Shown: positions 1 to 5,344, numbered from the stretch's first letter. The stretch: 6,055 nt of DNA from Gammaproteobacteria bacterium (GCA_024762755.1 JANTGX010000139.1:1-6055), one strand, 5' to 3'. Notes: a model not told the origin generated them from the letters alone. Program-made: numbers and translations.

Positions 1-875
1 TCGTAGATCTCTTCGGGAATGACGAAGGGCTCGTACTTCCAGCCCAGGTTTTCACGCGTGGCCTTGATCTCGTCGTCGCCCAGGGGCGCGCCGTGGCAAT
101 CGTGGCTGCCGCACAGGTTGGGCGCACCGTAGCCGATCACGGTCTTGGTGCAGATCAGGGTGGGCTTGTCGTTGACCGACTTGGCCTCGTGGATGGCGCG
201 GTCGATGGCCTCGGCATCGTGGCCGTCGACGTCACGGATCACATGCCAGCCATAGGCCTCGAAGCGACCGGGGGTGTCGTCGCTGAACCAGTTCTCGACG
301 TGGCCGTCGATGGAGATGCCGTTGTCGTCCCAGAAGGCCACCAGCTTGCCCAGGCCGAGGGTGCCGGCCAGGCCACAGGCCTCGTGGGAGATACCCTCCA
401 TCATGCAGCCGTCGCCGAGGAAGACATAGGTGTAATGATCGACGATGTGGTGGCCCGGACGGTTGAACTGGCCGGCCAGGGTGCGCTCGGCCAGGGCCAT
501 GCCCACGCCGTTGGTGATGCCCTGACCCAGGGGGCCGGTGGTGGTCTCGACGCCGGGGGTGTAGCCGTATTCGGGATGACCGGGGGTCTTGGAGTGCAGC
601 TGACGGAAGTTTTTCAGGTCTTCCATGCTGAGATCGTAGCCGGTGAGATGCAACAGGGAATAGATGAGCATGGAGCCGTGGCCGTTGGAGAGGACGAAAC
701 GGTCGCGGTCGTACCACTTGGGATTGTTCGGGTTGTGCTTCATGTGGCCGTTCCACAGCACTTCGGCGATGTCCGCCATCCCCATGGGGGCACCAGGGTG
801 TCCGGATTTGGCCTTCTGCACCGCATCCATACTGAGGGCGCGGATGGCGTTCGCGAGTTCTTTGCGAGAGGGCAT
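1..875 (-). CDS. tkt: Transketolase, N-terminal part (runs off left edge)
   Basis: Transketolase transfers two-carbon ketol units between sugar phosphates using thiamine diphosphate (TPP). It acts in the cytoplasmic non-oxidative pentose phosphate pathway, and in the Calvin cycle of autotrophs. The first 291 residues are visible, from MPSRKELANAIRALSMDAVQ to PEEIY at the edge; the full protein is normally about 660 residues. The numbering matches E. coli TktA as I recall it: GHPGAP at 25-30 (His26), SNGHGSM around 63-69 (His66), His100, GPLGQG at 114-119, GDGCMMEG near 154-161 (TPP/metal-binding Asp and catalytic Glu160), the DDNG metal loop near 183-186, and the HDCHGAP loop near 260. All visible catalytic residues are intact. 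The ATG is chosen because AGGAGA lies 5 nt upstream and the N-terminus matches the family. The gene is the last of four co-directional genes but is separated from the previous one by 325 bp, so it probably has its own promoter. Identity is near certain; which paralogue (A or B) is not decidable. Confidence 0.97.
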   Translation of the reverse strand, partial: MPSRKELANAIRALSMDAVQKAKSGHPGAPMGMADIAEVLWNGHMKHNPNNPKWYDRDRFVLSNGHGSMLIYSLLHLTGYDLSMEDLKNFRQLHSKTPGHPEYGYTPGVETTTGPLGQGITNGVGMALAERTLAGQFNRPGHHIVDHYTYVFLGDGCMMEGISHEACGLAGTLGLGKLVAFWDDNGISIDGHVENWFSDDTPGRFEAYGWHVIRDVDGHDAEAIDRAIHEAKSVNDKPTLICTKTVIGYGAPNLCGSHDCHGAPLGDDEIKATRENLGWKYEPFVIPEEIY

Positions 876-880
876 GTGAA

Positions 881-886
881 TCTCCT
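881..886 (-). promoter_or_regulatory. Ribosome binding site of tkt
   Basis: On the minus strand this reads AGGAGA, a near-consensus Shine-Dalgarno sequence, 5 nt before the ATG at 875-873. It fixes the transketolase start. Confidence 0.8.
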
Positions 887-1166
887 GTCGTTTTATGATT
901 GATTCAGCTAATGATCCCGAACAGCCCCTGTCGTCAGGGCCGGGAATCGTATGCGTGGCGGGGGGCACGCCTCCCATTGGCCCGCATCGCAGGCACGTGC
1001 CCTGGCGTCGTGCGCCTGATCTCCCCGTTGCGGTCGTCGCGCCACTGGGGCTGCGTCCGACCGTGTCGTCTTTCTGCCTACCGGCTGGCGGACGAGACGG
1101 CCCGCCAGCGGTGGAAAATCCTGAAGAACCGCGGATTCTCGCCGATTGCGCCGGGCAGGGCAATAG

Positions 1167-1189
1167 CCGGGCCCGGCCCCGGGGCCCGG
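1167..1189 (-). terminator. GC-rich hairpin after the thioredoxin-like gene
   Basis: CCGGGCCC at 1167-1174 pairs perfectly with GGGCCCGG at 1182-1189 across a 7-nt loop. It begins 11 nt past the stop codon of the thioredoxin-like gene. On the transcribed strand it is followed by CTATTGCC rather than a run of U, so it is not a canonical intrinsic terminator. It may act as a Rho-assisted or 3'-end-stabilising hairpin. The position fits termination; the missing U-tract counts against it. Confidence 0.35.
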
Positions 1190-1200
1190 ATAGCACCTGG

Positions 1201-1764
1201 CTAGGCCACGTTTTCGTCCTTCCACTTGATGGAGCAGCCCATGCTGGGGATCTGCTCCGCCGGACCGTGGCCCGTCTCCGCCACCTGTTTCATGGCCTCG
1301 AACAGGTCGCGCCGCGCGCCGGGCACGGCCTCCTTGCGGCTGGCGTCCAGGCGGCCGCGGTACTGTAGTTCGAGGTCGGCGTTGTAGCCGAAGAAATCGG
1401 GCGTGCAGACGGCGCCGTAGGCCTTGGCGACTGCTTGTGATTCGTCGATGAGATAGGCAAAGGGGAAGGCAAACTCCTCGGCCACGCGACGCATGTTCTC
1501 GAAGCTGTCTTCGGGGTATTCGCTGGGATCGTTGGCCATGATGGCCACGCTGTTGATGCCGAGGGCCTGCAGTTCGCGGGTGTCGCGGACCAGGCGCTCG
1601 CGGATGGACTTCACGTAGGGGCAGTGGTTGCAGATGAACATCACCAGCAGGCCCTTTTCGCCGCGGCAGTCGTTCAGGCTCCAGACCTTGCCGTCCACAC
1701 CGGGCAGGGAGAAGTCCACCGCAGGTTGGCCAAAATCACAAACTGGGGTTTCCATCCTAACCAT
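1201..1764 (-). CDS. Thioredoxin-fold redox protein (AhpC/TSA-like, CNHC motif)
   Basis: This 187-residue cytoplasmic protein (no signal peptide visible) belongs to the thioredoxin-like/AhpC-TSA superfamily, in the widespread but poorly studied subgroup with the NHCPYVK signature. An N-terminal FSLPGVDGKVWSL segment (18-30) is followed by the strand and active site VMFICNHCPYVK (41-52), giving a CxxC pair at Cys45/Cys48. The thioredoxin cis-proline loop is CTPDFF (120-125), with Cys120 just before Pro122. The family-typical C-terminal GCSIKWK includes Cys177. This suggests thiol-disulfide exchange or peroxide-linked redox activity; substrate and electron donor are unknown. The first ATG (1764) is preferred because GAGG lies 7 nt upstream. 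A second ATG at 1755 has AGG immediately before it, which is too close. It lies 88 bp after gmk and has its own candidate promoter. Family placement is confident, function is not. Confidence 0.9.
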   Translation of the reverse strand: MVRMETPVCDFGQPAVDFSLPGVDGKVWSLNDCRGEKGLLVMFICNHCPYVKSIRERLVRDTRELQALGINSVAIMANDPSEYPEDSFENMRRVAEEFAFPFAYLIDESQAVAKAYGAVCTPDFFGYNADLELQYRGRLDASRKEAVPGARRDLFEAMKQVAETGHGPAEQIPSMGCSIKWKDENVA

Positions 1765-1799
1765 GGTTACGCCTCGATCGCTGGCGGAAAAGTGCGCAC

Positions 1800-1827
1800 A
1801 TCATACACCAGTCGCCTTCAAACAAAA
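1800..1827 (-). promoter_or_regulatory. Candidate promoter of the thioredoxin-like gene
   Basis: On the minus strand TATGAT (1805-1800, five of six matches to the sigma-70 -10 box) lies 16 bp downstream of TTTTGT (1827-1822), a poor -35. It sits in a locally AT-richer patch of the 88-bp gap between gmk and the thioredoxin-like gene. The implied start of transcription is about 28 nt before the ATG. The -10 is good and the -35 weak, so this is a moderate call. Confidence 0.4.
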
Positions 1828-1852
1828 GTGAAGACAAGGGTTCTCCGGGAGC

Positions 1853-2494
1853 CTAGGCCGCGGTCAGCTCGGCGATCAATCGGGCCAGCCGCCGCGCCTG
1901 CCGCGCCAGGGTCAGACGCTGGGCGGTGACGATGGCCTCGAGGTCTTTCAAGGCCCGCTCGAAGACGTCATTGACCACCACGAAATCGAACTCGTCGTAG
2001 TGGGTCATGTCGGCCTCGGCATCGCGCAGACGGCGGGCGATCACCGCTTCGCTGTCTTGCCCGCGGCCGGTCAGGCGCTCGCGCAGGGCGGCCTTGGACG
2101 GTGGCAGGATGAAGATGCTGCGGCAGTCGGGAAACTGCTCGCGCACCTGTCGCGCGCCCTGCCAGTCGATCTCCAGGATCACGTCTTCGCCCCGCTCGAG
2201 GCAGGACAGGACGGCGCCACGCGAGGTGCCGTAGAAGTTGTCGAACACCTGGGCATATTCGAGGAATTCGCCGGCCTCGATCATGGCGCGGAAGTGCGCC
2301 TCGTCGGTGAAATGGTAGTCCTTGCCGTCCACCTCGCCCGGGCGCTTGGGCCGGGTGGTGTGCGAGACGGAGACGACGATGCCGTCCATGCTCGCCAGCA
2401 GGGCCTTGACCAGGCTGGTCTTGCCCGCGCCGGAGGGGGCGGAGACGACATAGAGGGTGCCGCGGTCTACGGCCTGTTCGCCTGAATCATTCAA
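1853..2494 (-). CDS. gmk: Guanylate kinase
   Basis: Guanylate kinase catalyses ATP + GMP to ADP + GDP, an essential step of guanine nucleotide supply and of (d)GMP and cyclic-di-GMP recycling; it is cytoplasmic. The 213-residue protein shows the P-loop SAPSGAGKTS (18-27) with Lys25, and the GMP-binding segment VSHTTRPKRPGEVDGKDYHF region (43-62) with Arg48, Arg51 and Tyr60. The EYAQVFDNFYGTS stretch (79-91), IDWQGARQV (109-117), the lid region around RERLTGRGQD (138-147) and a VVVND strand (172-176) follow. Length is close to the 207 of E. coli. No ATG is available in this frame near the N-terminus. The best start is TTG at 2494-2492, preceded by AGGTG at a 7-nt distance, giving MNDSGEQAVDRGTLYVVSAP. 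The start lies inside the 3' end of yicC, so the two genes overlap by 8 nt and are probably translationally coupled. Confidence 0.97.
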   Translation of the reverse strand: MNDSGEQAVDRGTLYVVSAPSGAGKTSLVKALLASMDGIVVSVSHTTRPKRPGEVDGKDYHFTDEAHFRAMIEAGEFLEYAQVFDNFYGTSRGAVLSCLERGEDVILEIDWQGARQVREQFPDCRSIFILPPSKAALRERLTGRGQDSEAVIARRLRDAEADMTHYDEFDFVVVNDVFERALKDLEAIVTAQRLTLARQARRLARLIAELTAA

Positions 2495-3353
2495 TGTTCT
2501 GCACCTGTTCGCGCATCTGCTCGATGAGCACTTTGAGTTCCACCGAGGCGCGGCTCAGCTCGCTGTCCGCCGCCTTGGCACCGAGGGTGTTGGCCTCGCG
2601 ATGGAGTTCCTGCATGAGGAAGTCGAGCCGCCGGCCCACCGGCTCGTCCTGCTCGAGCACCCGCTGCACCTCTTTCAGGTGGGTGTCGATGCGGTCCAGC
2701 TCCTCCGCCACGTCGGCCTTGGCCGCCAGCAGGGCGACCTCCTGGGCCAGGCGCTCGGCGTCCAGCTCTTCGCCGAGGGCGGCGACACTGGCCCGCAGCC
2801 GCTCGTGCAGGCTGGCCTGCAGGGCCGGCAGATGGGCGCGCAGGGCGGCCACCTGCTCGGCCATGGCTTGGCAGCGCTGCTCGATCATGGCCTTGAGTTG
2901 TGCGCCCTCGCGCTCGCGGCTGGCCAGCAGCTCGTCCAGGGTCTCGTCGAGCAGGGCCAGGGCGGCCTCGGCGAGGCGCTCCAGGTCCCGCTGCGGGGCC
3001 ACCAGCACGCCAGGCCAACGCAGGATGTCGAAGGCATTGATCGGCGCCGGGTTGTAGACCAGGCCGTCGATCTCGCGTGACACCTGGGCCAGCTTGGTGG
3101 CCAGGCCACGGTCGATCTCCAGGGGCTGGTCGGCCGCCGCGCGGGGCTGGAAACGCAGCGTGGCGTCCACCTTGCCGCGCTTGATGCGCGCCGTGATGCG
3201 CGCACGCACCGCCGGCTCGAGGGAACGCAGGTCCTCGGGCAGGCGCGGGCTGACTTCAGAAAAGCGGTGGTTGACCGATCTAATCTCCCAGACCAGATCA
3301 CCTTCCTCGGTACTGGTTTCGCGGCGGGCGAAGGCCGTCATGCTGCGGATCAT
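2487..3353 (-). CDS. yicC: YicC family endoribonuclease
   Basis: This 288-residue protein (E. coli YicC is about 287) belongs to the YicC family. The family has an N-terminal YicC-like domain and a C-terminal DUF1732 domain, and has been described as endoribonucleases linked to small-RNA turnover. Visible hallmarks are the N-terminal MIRSMTAFAR (1-10), SVNHRF (26-31) and IKRGKVD (57-63). A long helical, Glu/Ala/Leu-rich, probably coiled-coil middle (about 120-235) follows, then DRIDTHLKEV (220-229). The very conserved C-terminus has GRRLDFLMQE (240-249), HREANTLGAKA (251-261) and ELKVLIEQMREQVQNIE. The frame is open far upstream, antisense to the kinase gene, but the start at 3353 is fixed by AGGAAG 5 nt upstream and by the family N-terminus. 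It is the first gene of a yicC-gmk operon and is divergent from the kinase gene. In E. coli yicC is instead divergent from rph. Confidence 0.96.
   Translation of the reverse strand: MIRSMTAFARRETSTEEGDLVWEIRSVNHRFSEVSPRLPEDLRSLEPAVRARITARIKRGKVDATLRFQPRAAADQPLEIDRGLATKLAQVSREIDGLVYNPAPINAFDILRWPGVLVAPQRDLERLAEAALALLDETLDELLASREREGAQLKAMIEQRCQAMAEQVAALRAHLPALQASLHERLRASVAALGEELDAERLAQEVALLAAKADVAEELDRIDTHLKEVQRVLEQDEPVGRRLDFLMQELHREANTLGAKAADSELSRASVELKVLIEQMREQVQNIE
2502..2506 (-). promoter_or_regulatory. Ribosome binding site deciding the TTG start of gmk
   Basis: The minus strand reads AGGTG here, 7 nt before TTG at 2494-2492, and lies within the last codons of yicC. An ATG at 2490-2488 is in another frame and reaches a stop after a few codons, so the ribosome binding site supports TTG as the gmk initiator. 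Confidence 0.6.
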
Positions 3354-3358
3354 GGTGT

Positions 3359-3364
3359 CTTCCT
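3359..3364 (-). promoter_or_regulatory. Ribosome binding site of yicC
   Basis: The minus strand reads AGGAAG, 5 nt before the ATG at 3353-3351. It decides this start against the much longer open frame that continues upstream. Confidence 0.7.
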
Positions 3365-3393
3365 GAGGCGTATGGCCGAGGTGGGTAGGCGGC

Positions 3394-3420
3394 CGGCAGA
3401 TCATGCTTCGCGGTCTGCCG
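3394..3420. repeat. Inverted repeat in the yicC/kinase divergent region
   Basis: CGGCAGA (3394-3400) and TCTGCCG (3414-3420) are perfect inverted copies separated by 13 bp. They overlap the -10 and spacer of the proximal yicC promoter candidate. The repeat could be a repressor site or a hairpin; its function is unknown. Confidence 0.45.
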
Positions 3421-3428
3421 TTCGTCAA
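3400..3428 (-). promoter_or_regulatory. Candidate proximal promoter of yicC-gmk
   Basis: On the minus strand TTGACG (3428-3423, five of six to the -35 consensus) is separated by exactly 17 bp from CATGAT (3405-3400, four of six to the -10 consensus). Transcription would begin about 40 nt before the yicC ATG. The -10 overlaps a 7-bp inverted repeat (CGGCAGA 3394-3400 / TCTGCCG 3414-3420) that could be an operator or a leader hairpin. Confidence 0.5.
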
Positions 3429-3438
3429 AGGTGCGCGA

Positions 3439-3467
3439 ATTCTAACCCCTATCCAGGCCGGTATCCA
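3439..3467 (-). promoter_or_regulatory. Candidate distal promoter of yicC-gmk
   Basis: On the minus strand TGGATA (3467-3462, four of six to the -35) lies 17 bp before TAGAAT (3444-3439, five of six to the -10). It lies upstream of, and in tandem with, the TTGACG/CATGAT candidate. One or both could be used. The start site would be about 80 nt before yicC. Confidence 0.4.
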
Positions 3468-3491
3468 CGCGCAGGCCGGCGCCGAGACGGT

Positions 3492-4439
3492 ATGTCCTCT
3501 TTCCTCAAAGCCAAGCACGACGACAAGCGCGCACTGCCCCGCGGAACCCGCCTGGACCACTATCGTGTACGCAAGACCCTCAGCGCCGGCGGCTTCGGCA
3601 TCGTCTACCTGTGCGACGACGAGCAGCAGGGCGAGCCGGTGGTGATCAAGGAATACATGCCCAGCCGGCTGGCACAGCGCACCGCCGAGGGCCATGTCAC
3701 CCCCCTCAGCGAGGCGCAGGCGGAAAACTTCGCCGAAGGGCGCCGCCTGTTCCTGCAGGAGGCCACCGCACTGACCCGCCTGCGCCATCCCAACATCGTT
3801 TGCGTGCTCAACTTCTTCAGCGCCAACGATACCGTCTACATGGTCATGGAATATCGCCCGGGGAAGAACCTGCAGGGCTACATCCGCGCCCACAACGGGG
3901 GCCTCAGCGAGACCCTGCTGCGCACCGTCTTCCCGCCTCTGCTCGACGGCCTGCGCCTGGTGCACGACACCGGCCTGCTGCACCTCGACATCAAGCCCGG
4001 CAACATCCACCTCTGCCCCGGCGGGGTGCCGCTGTTGCTCGACTTCGGCGCCGTGTTCCCGCGCGCCACCACGCGCAAACTGCAGGCCGCCCAGGTGGTC
4101 ACGCCCGGTTTCTCGCCGGCCGAACAGTACGACCCCAGTGGCTACGTAGGGCCGTGGACCGACATCTACGCCATCGGCGCCACCCTGCGCGCCTGCATCG
4201 AGGGCGGCTCTCCGCCACCGGCCATCGACCGCCAGGAGGACGACCGCCTGCGGCCCGCCGCCAGCGCCTTCAAACGGCGCTACTCGGCCAACCTGCTGGC
4301 CGCCGTCGACTGGGCCATGGAGGTCGACCCCCTGCTGCGGCCGCAGACCGTGGACGAGCTGCTCGGCGCCCTCGACCAGGCCGACGACGACGCCCAGCCC
4401 GATCGCATGGCCAACCCCTTCTCGTGGTTCCGCGGATGA
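3492..4439 (+). CDS. Soluble Hanks-type serine/threonine protein kinase
   Basis: This 315-residue protein is a eukaryotic-like Ser/Thr kinase that would phosphorylate unknown protein substrates in the cytoplasm. Kinase subdomains appear in order. The glycine loop is LSAGGFGIVY (30-39), where the usual first glycine is Ser31. The ATP-binding lysine is Lys53 in VIKEYMP, Glu90 (FLQEATAL) is the likely helix-C partner, and VYMVMEY (115-121) is the hinge. The catalytic loop is HLDIKPGNI (164-172) with Asp166, Lys168 and Asn171. DFG is at 184-186, TPGFSPAEQY (204-213) replaces the APE region, DIYAIGA is at 224-230, and Arg283 is the subdomain XI arginine. The HRD arginine is Leu165, so this is a non-RD kinase. 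There is no transmembrane segment, PASTA, FHA or other sensory domain; the domain fills almost the whole protein. The ATG at 3492 has only a weak GAG-type ribosome site but matches the domain start. The stop overlaps the phosphatase start by ATGA. The family is sure; the target is unknown. Confidence 0.95.
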   Translation: MSSFLKAKHDDKRALPRGTRLDHYRVRKTLSAGGFGIVYLCDDEQQGEPVVIKEYMPSRLAQRTAEGHVTPLSEAQAENFAEGRRLFLQEATALTRLRHPNIVCVLNFFSANDTVYMVMEYRPGKNLQGYIRAHNGGLSETLLRTVFPPLLDGLRLVHDTGLLHLDIKPGNIHLCPGGVPLLLDFGAVFPRATTRKLQAAQVVTPGFSPAEQYDPSGYVGPWTDIYAIGATLRACIEGGSPPPAIDRQEDDRLRPAASAFKRRYSANLLAAVDWAMEVDPLLRPQTVDELLGALDQADDDAQPDRMANPFSWFRG

Positions 4440-5263
4440 AGTACCAGATCGGCAAGACCAGCCGCCTCGGCAACCGCGTGGTCAACGAGGACCGCCTCGG
4501 CGTGGCCGAGACCAGCGAGCGCCTGCTGCTGGTCCTGGCCGACGGCATGGGCGGCTATCGCGGCGGCCAGCTCGCCTCTGGCGCCCTGGTGAAGAGCATG
4601 CTGCAGCAGTTCAAACGCCACAAAGGGCCCATCGGCGACCCCACCGCCTACCTCAAGGTGCTCATCGACGAGGCCCACCAGGCGGTGATCCGCAAGGGCG
4701 CCGAGCAATACCCGCCGGTGCAGCCGCGCACCACCTGCGTGGTCTGTCTGATCCAGCAGGGCCGGGCCTGGTGGGCCCACGTGGGTGACAGCCGCCTGTA
4801 TCTGTTTCGTGACCGCCGCGTGCTCACCCGCACCCGCGACCACTCGAAGGTCGAACACCTGCTACAGACCGGCAAGCTCCAGCCGCAGGACCTGCGCAAA
4901 CATCCCCAGCGCAACCTCGTCACCCGCTGCGTCGGCACCCCGGAGCAACTGCCCAAGGCCACCTTCAGCGAGGGCACGACGCTGCACAAGAAGGACATCC
5001 TGCTGCTCTGCTCGGACGGCCTGTGGGAACCCGTGAATGGGCAAGAAATGGCCGAGACCCTGGCCGACAACACCCTGCCCAAGGCCGTCGACCGCCTCGC
5101 CTATCAGGCGGAATTCCACAGCTACCCCTCGGCCGACAACATCAGCGTGCTCGCCCTGCGCTGGATCTCTGCCGAGACGGAGACGGCCCAGGACGAGGCC
5201 TCGGAAGACGACGAACTGACCCAGACTCTGAAGGCCCTCGATCAGGCCCTCGAGCAGGGCTGA
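4436..5263 (+). CDS. PP2C-family serine/threonine protein phosphatase
   Basis: This 275-residue protein is a metal-dependent phosphatase of the PP2C (PPM) family and probably removes phosphates placed by the adjacent kinase. Motifs in order are GNRVVNEDR (12-20), the metal-binding VLADGMGG (33-40, Asp36), RTTCVVCL (98-105), VGDSRLYLFR (116-125), RDHS (134-137), NLVTRCVG (160-167), LLLCSDGLW (189-197, Asp194) and SADNISVLAL (232-241, Asp234/Asn235). The key metal aspartates are present, so it should be active. After the catalytic domain a tail of about 30 residues (246-275) is acidic and helical (ETETAQDEASEDDE, then TQTLKALDQALEQ) and may be an interaction or autoregulatory segment. No signal peptide or membrane segment is visible. 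The ATG overlaps the kinase stop codon (ATGA) and lacks a clear Shine-Dalgarno sequence, indicating translational coupling. The layout resembles PppA/PpkA or Stp/Stk pairs, but no type VI secretion genes are in view. Confidence 0.95.
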   Translation: MKYQIGKTSRLGNRVVNEDRLGVAETSERLLLVLADGMGGYRGGQLASGALVKSMLQQFKRHKGPIGDPTAYLKVLIDEAHQAVIRKGAEQYPPVQPRTTCVVCLIQQGRAWWAHVGDSRLYLFRDRRVLTRTRDHSKVEHLLQTGKLQPQDLRKHPQRNLVTRCVGTPEQLPKATFSEGTTLHKKDILLLCSDGLWEPVNGQEMAETLADNTLPKAVDRLAYQAEFHSYPSADNISVLALRWISAETETAQDEASEDDELTQTLKALDQALEQG

Positions 5264-5290
5264 CAGGACCATCCGCAGTCCGCCGGAGAC

Positions 5291-5321
5291 GATGGGTTTC
5301 GCTTCGCTCAACCCATCCTAC
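5291..5321 (-). repeat. GTAG-type REP-like palindrome
   Basis: On the minus strand the tetranucleotide GTAG (5321-5318) is followed by a perfect 8-bp stem, GATGGGTT (5317-5310) with AACCCATC (5298-5291), around the 11-nt loop GAGCGAAGCGA. A GTAG or GGAG head plus a palindrome is the described layout of REP elements mobilised by RAYT (REP-associated tyrosine) transposases. The position between two convergent genes is typical. Only one copy is in the window, and no RAYT gene. It may also serve as a bidirectional 3'-end hairpin for the phosphatase and porin genes. Confidence 0.7.
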
Positions 5322-5330
5322 GAGTCAGAC

Positions 5331-5344
5331 AGCCCACGAGGGCT
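5331..5344. other. Small hairpin at the porin gene stop codon
   Basis: AGCCC (5331-5335) pairs with GGGCT (5340-5344) across the loop ACGA, overlapping the TAG stop of the minus-strand porin gene. There is no U-tract on either strand. It may contribute to 3'-end formation together with the REP-like palindrome next to it, but the stem is only 5 bp. Confidence 0.25.

Larger units (their letters stand above)
876..1200. other. 325-bp intergenic region upstream of tkt
   Basis: No convincing gene lies here. The open frames present on both strands are GC-driven, with arginine-, proline- and glycine-rich translations and no family signature. On the minus strand the region is the 3' trailer of the thioredoxin-like gene and the leader of tkt. 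It holds several inverted repeats: 1167-1189 (8-bp stem), 1084-1109 (GCTGGCGG pairing with CCGCCAGC across 10 nt), a perfect 10-bp palindrome GGCACGTGCC at 992-1001, and a small CCCTG/CAGGG hairpin at 926-939. I found no strong -35/-10 pair for tkt. CATAAA just before the ribosome binding site is too close to the start to be a useful -10. I recognise no known riboswitch or small RNA, but a structured leader cannot be excluded. Confidence 0.5.

Noticed and set aside
93..902. 269-codon plus-strand open frame antisense to tkt
   Set aside because: It is the antisense of a perfectly conserved transketolase; the translation is a Gly/Val/Ala-rich shadow without family motifs, common in GC-rich DNA.
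908..1225. Minus-strand 105-codon frame in the gap before tkt
   Set aside because: It begins within the 3' end of the thioredoxin-like gene in another frame and has arginine-rich composition typical of non-coding GC-rich DNA.
895..1368. Plus-strand open frames across the tkt upstream gap
   Set aside because: Pro/Arg/Gly-rich translations, no recognised motif, and the longer ones run antisense into the thioredoxin-like gene. There is no support beyond lack of stops.
3267..3491. Earlier start for the kinase frame
   Set aside because: The upstream part is antisense to yicC and lies outside the kinase domain; ATG at 3492 leaves a normal short N-terminal segment.
3354..4010. Upstream extension of the yicC frame to give a 507-residue protein
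   Set aside because: The extension is antisense to the conserved kinase, and the family N-terminus MIRSMTAF with a good ribosome site sits at 3353.
3611..4435. Upstream extension of the phosphatase frame through the kinase gene
   Set aside because: The translation there is a frame-shifted Arg/Pro-rich shadow of the kinase; the PP2C domain begins at the ATG at 4436.
4280..4858. Minus-strand frames antisense to the kinase/phosphatase pair
   Set aside because: They are shadow translations of strongly conserved plus-strand domains, without motifs of their own.
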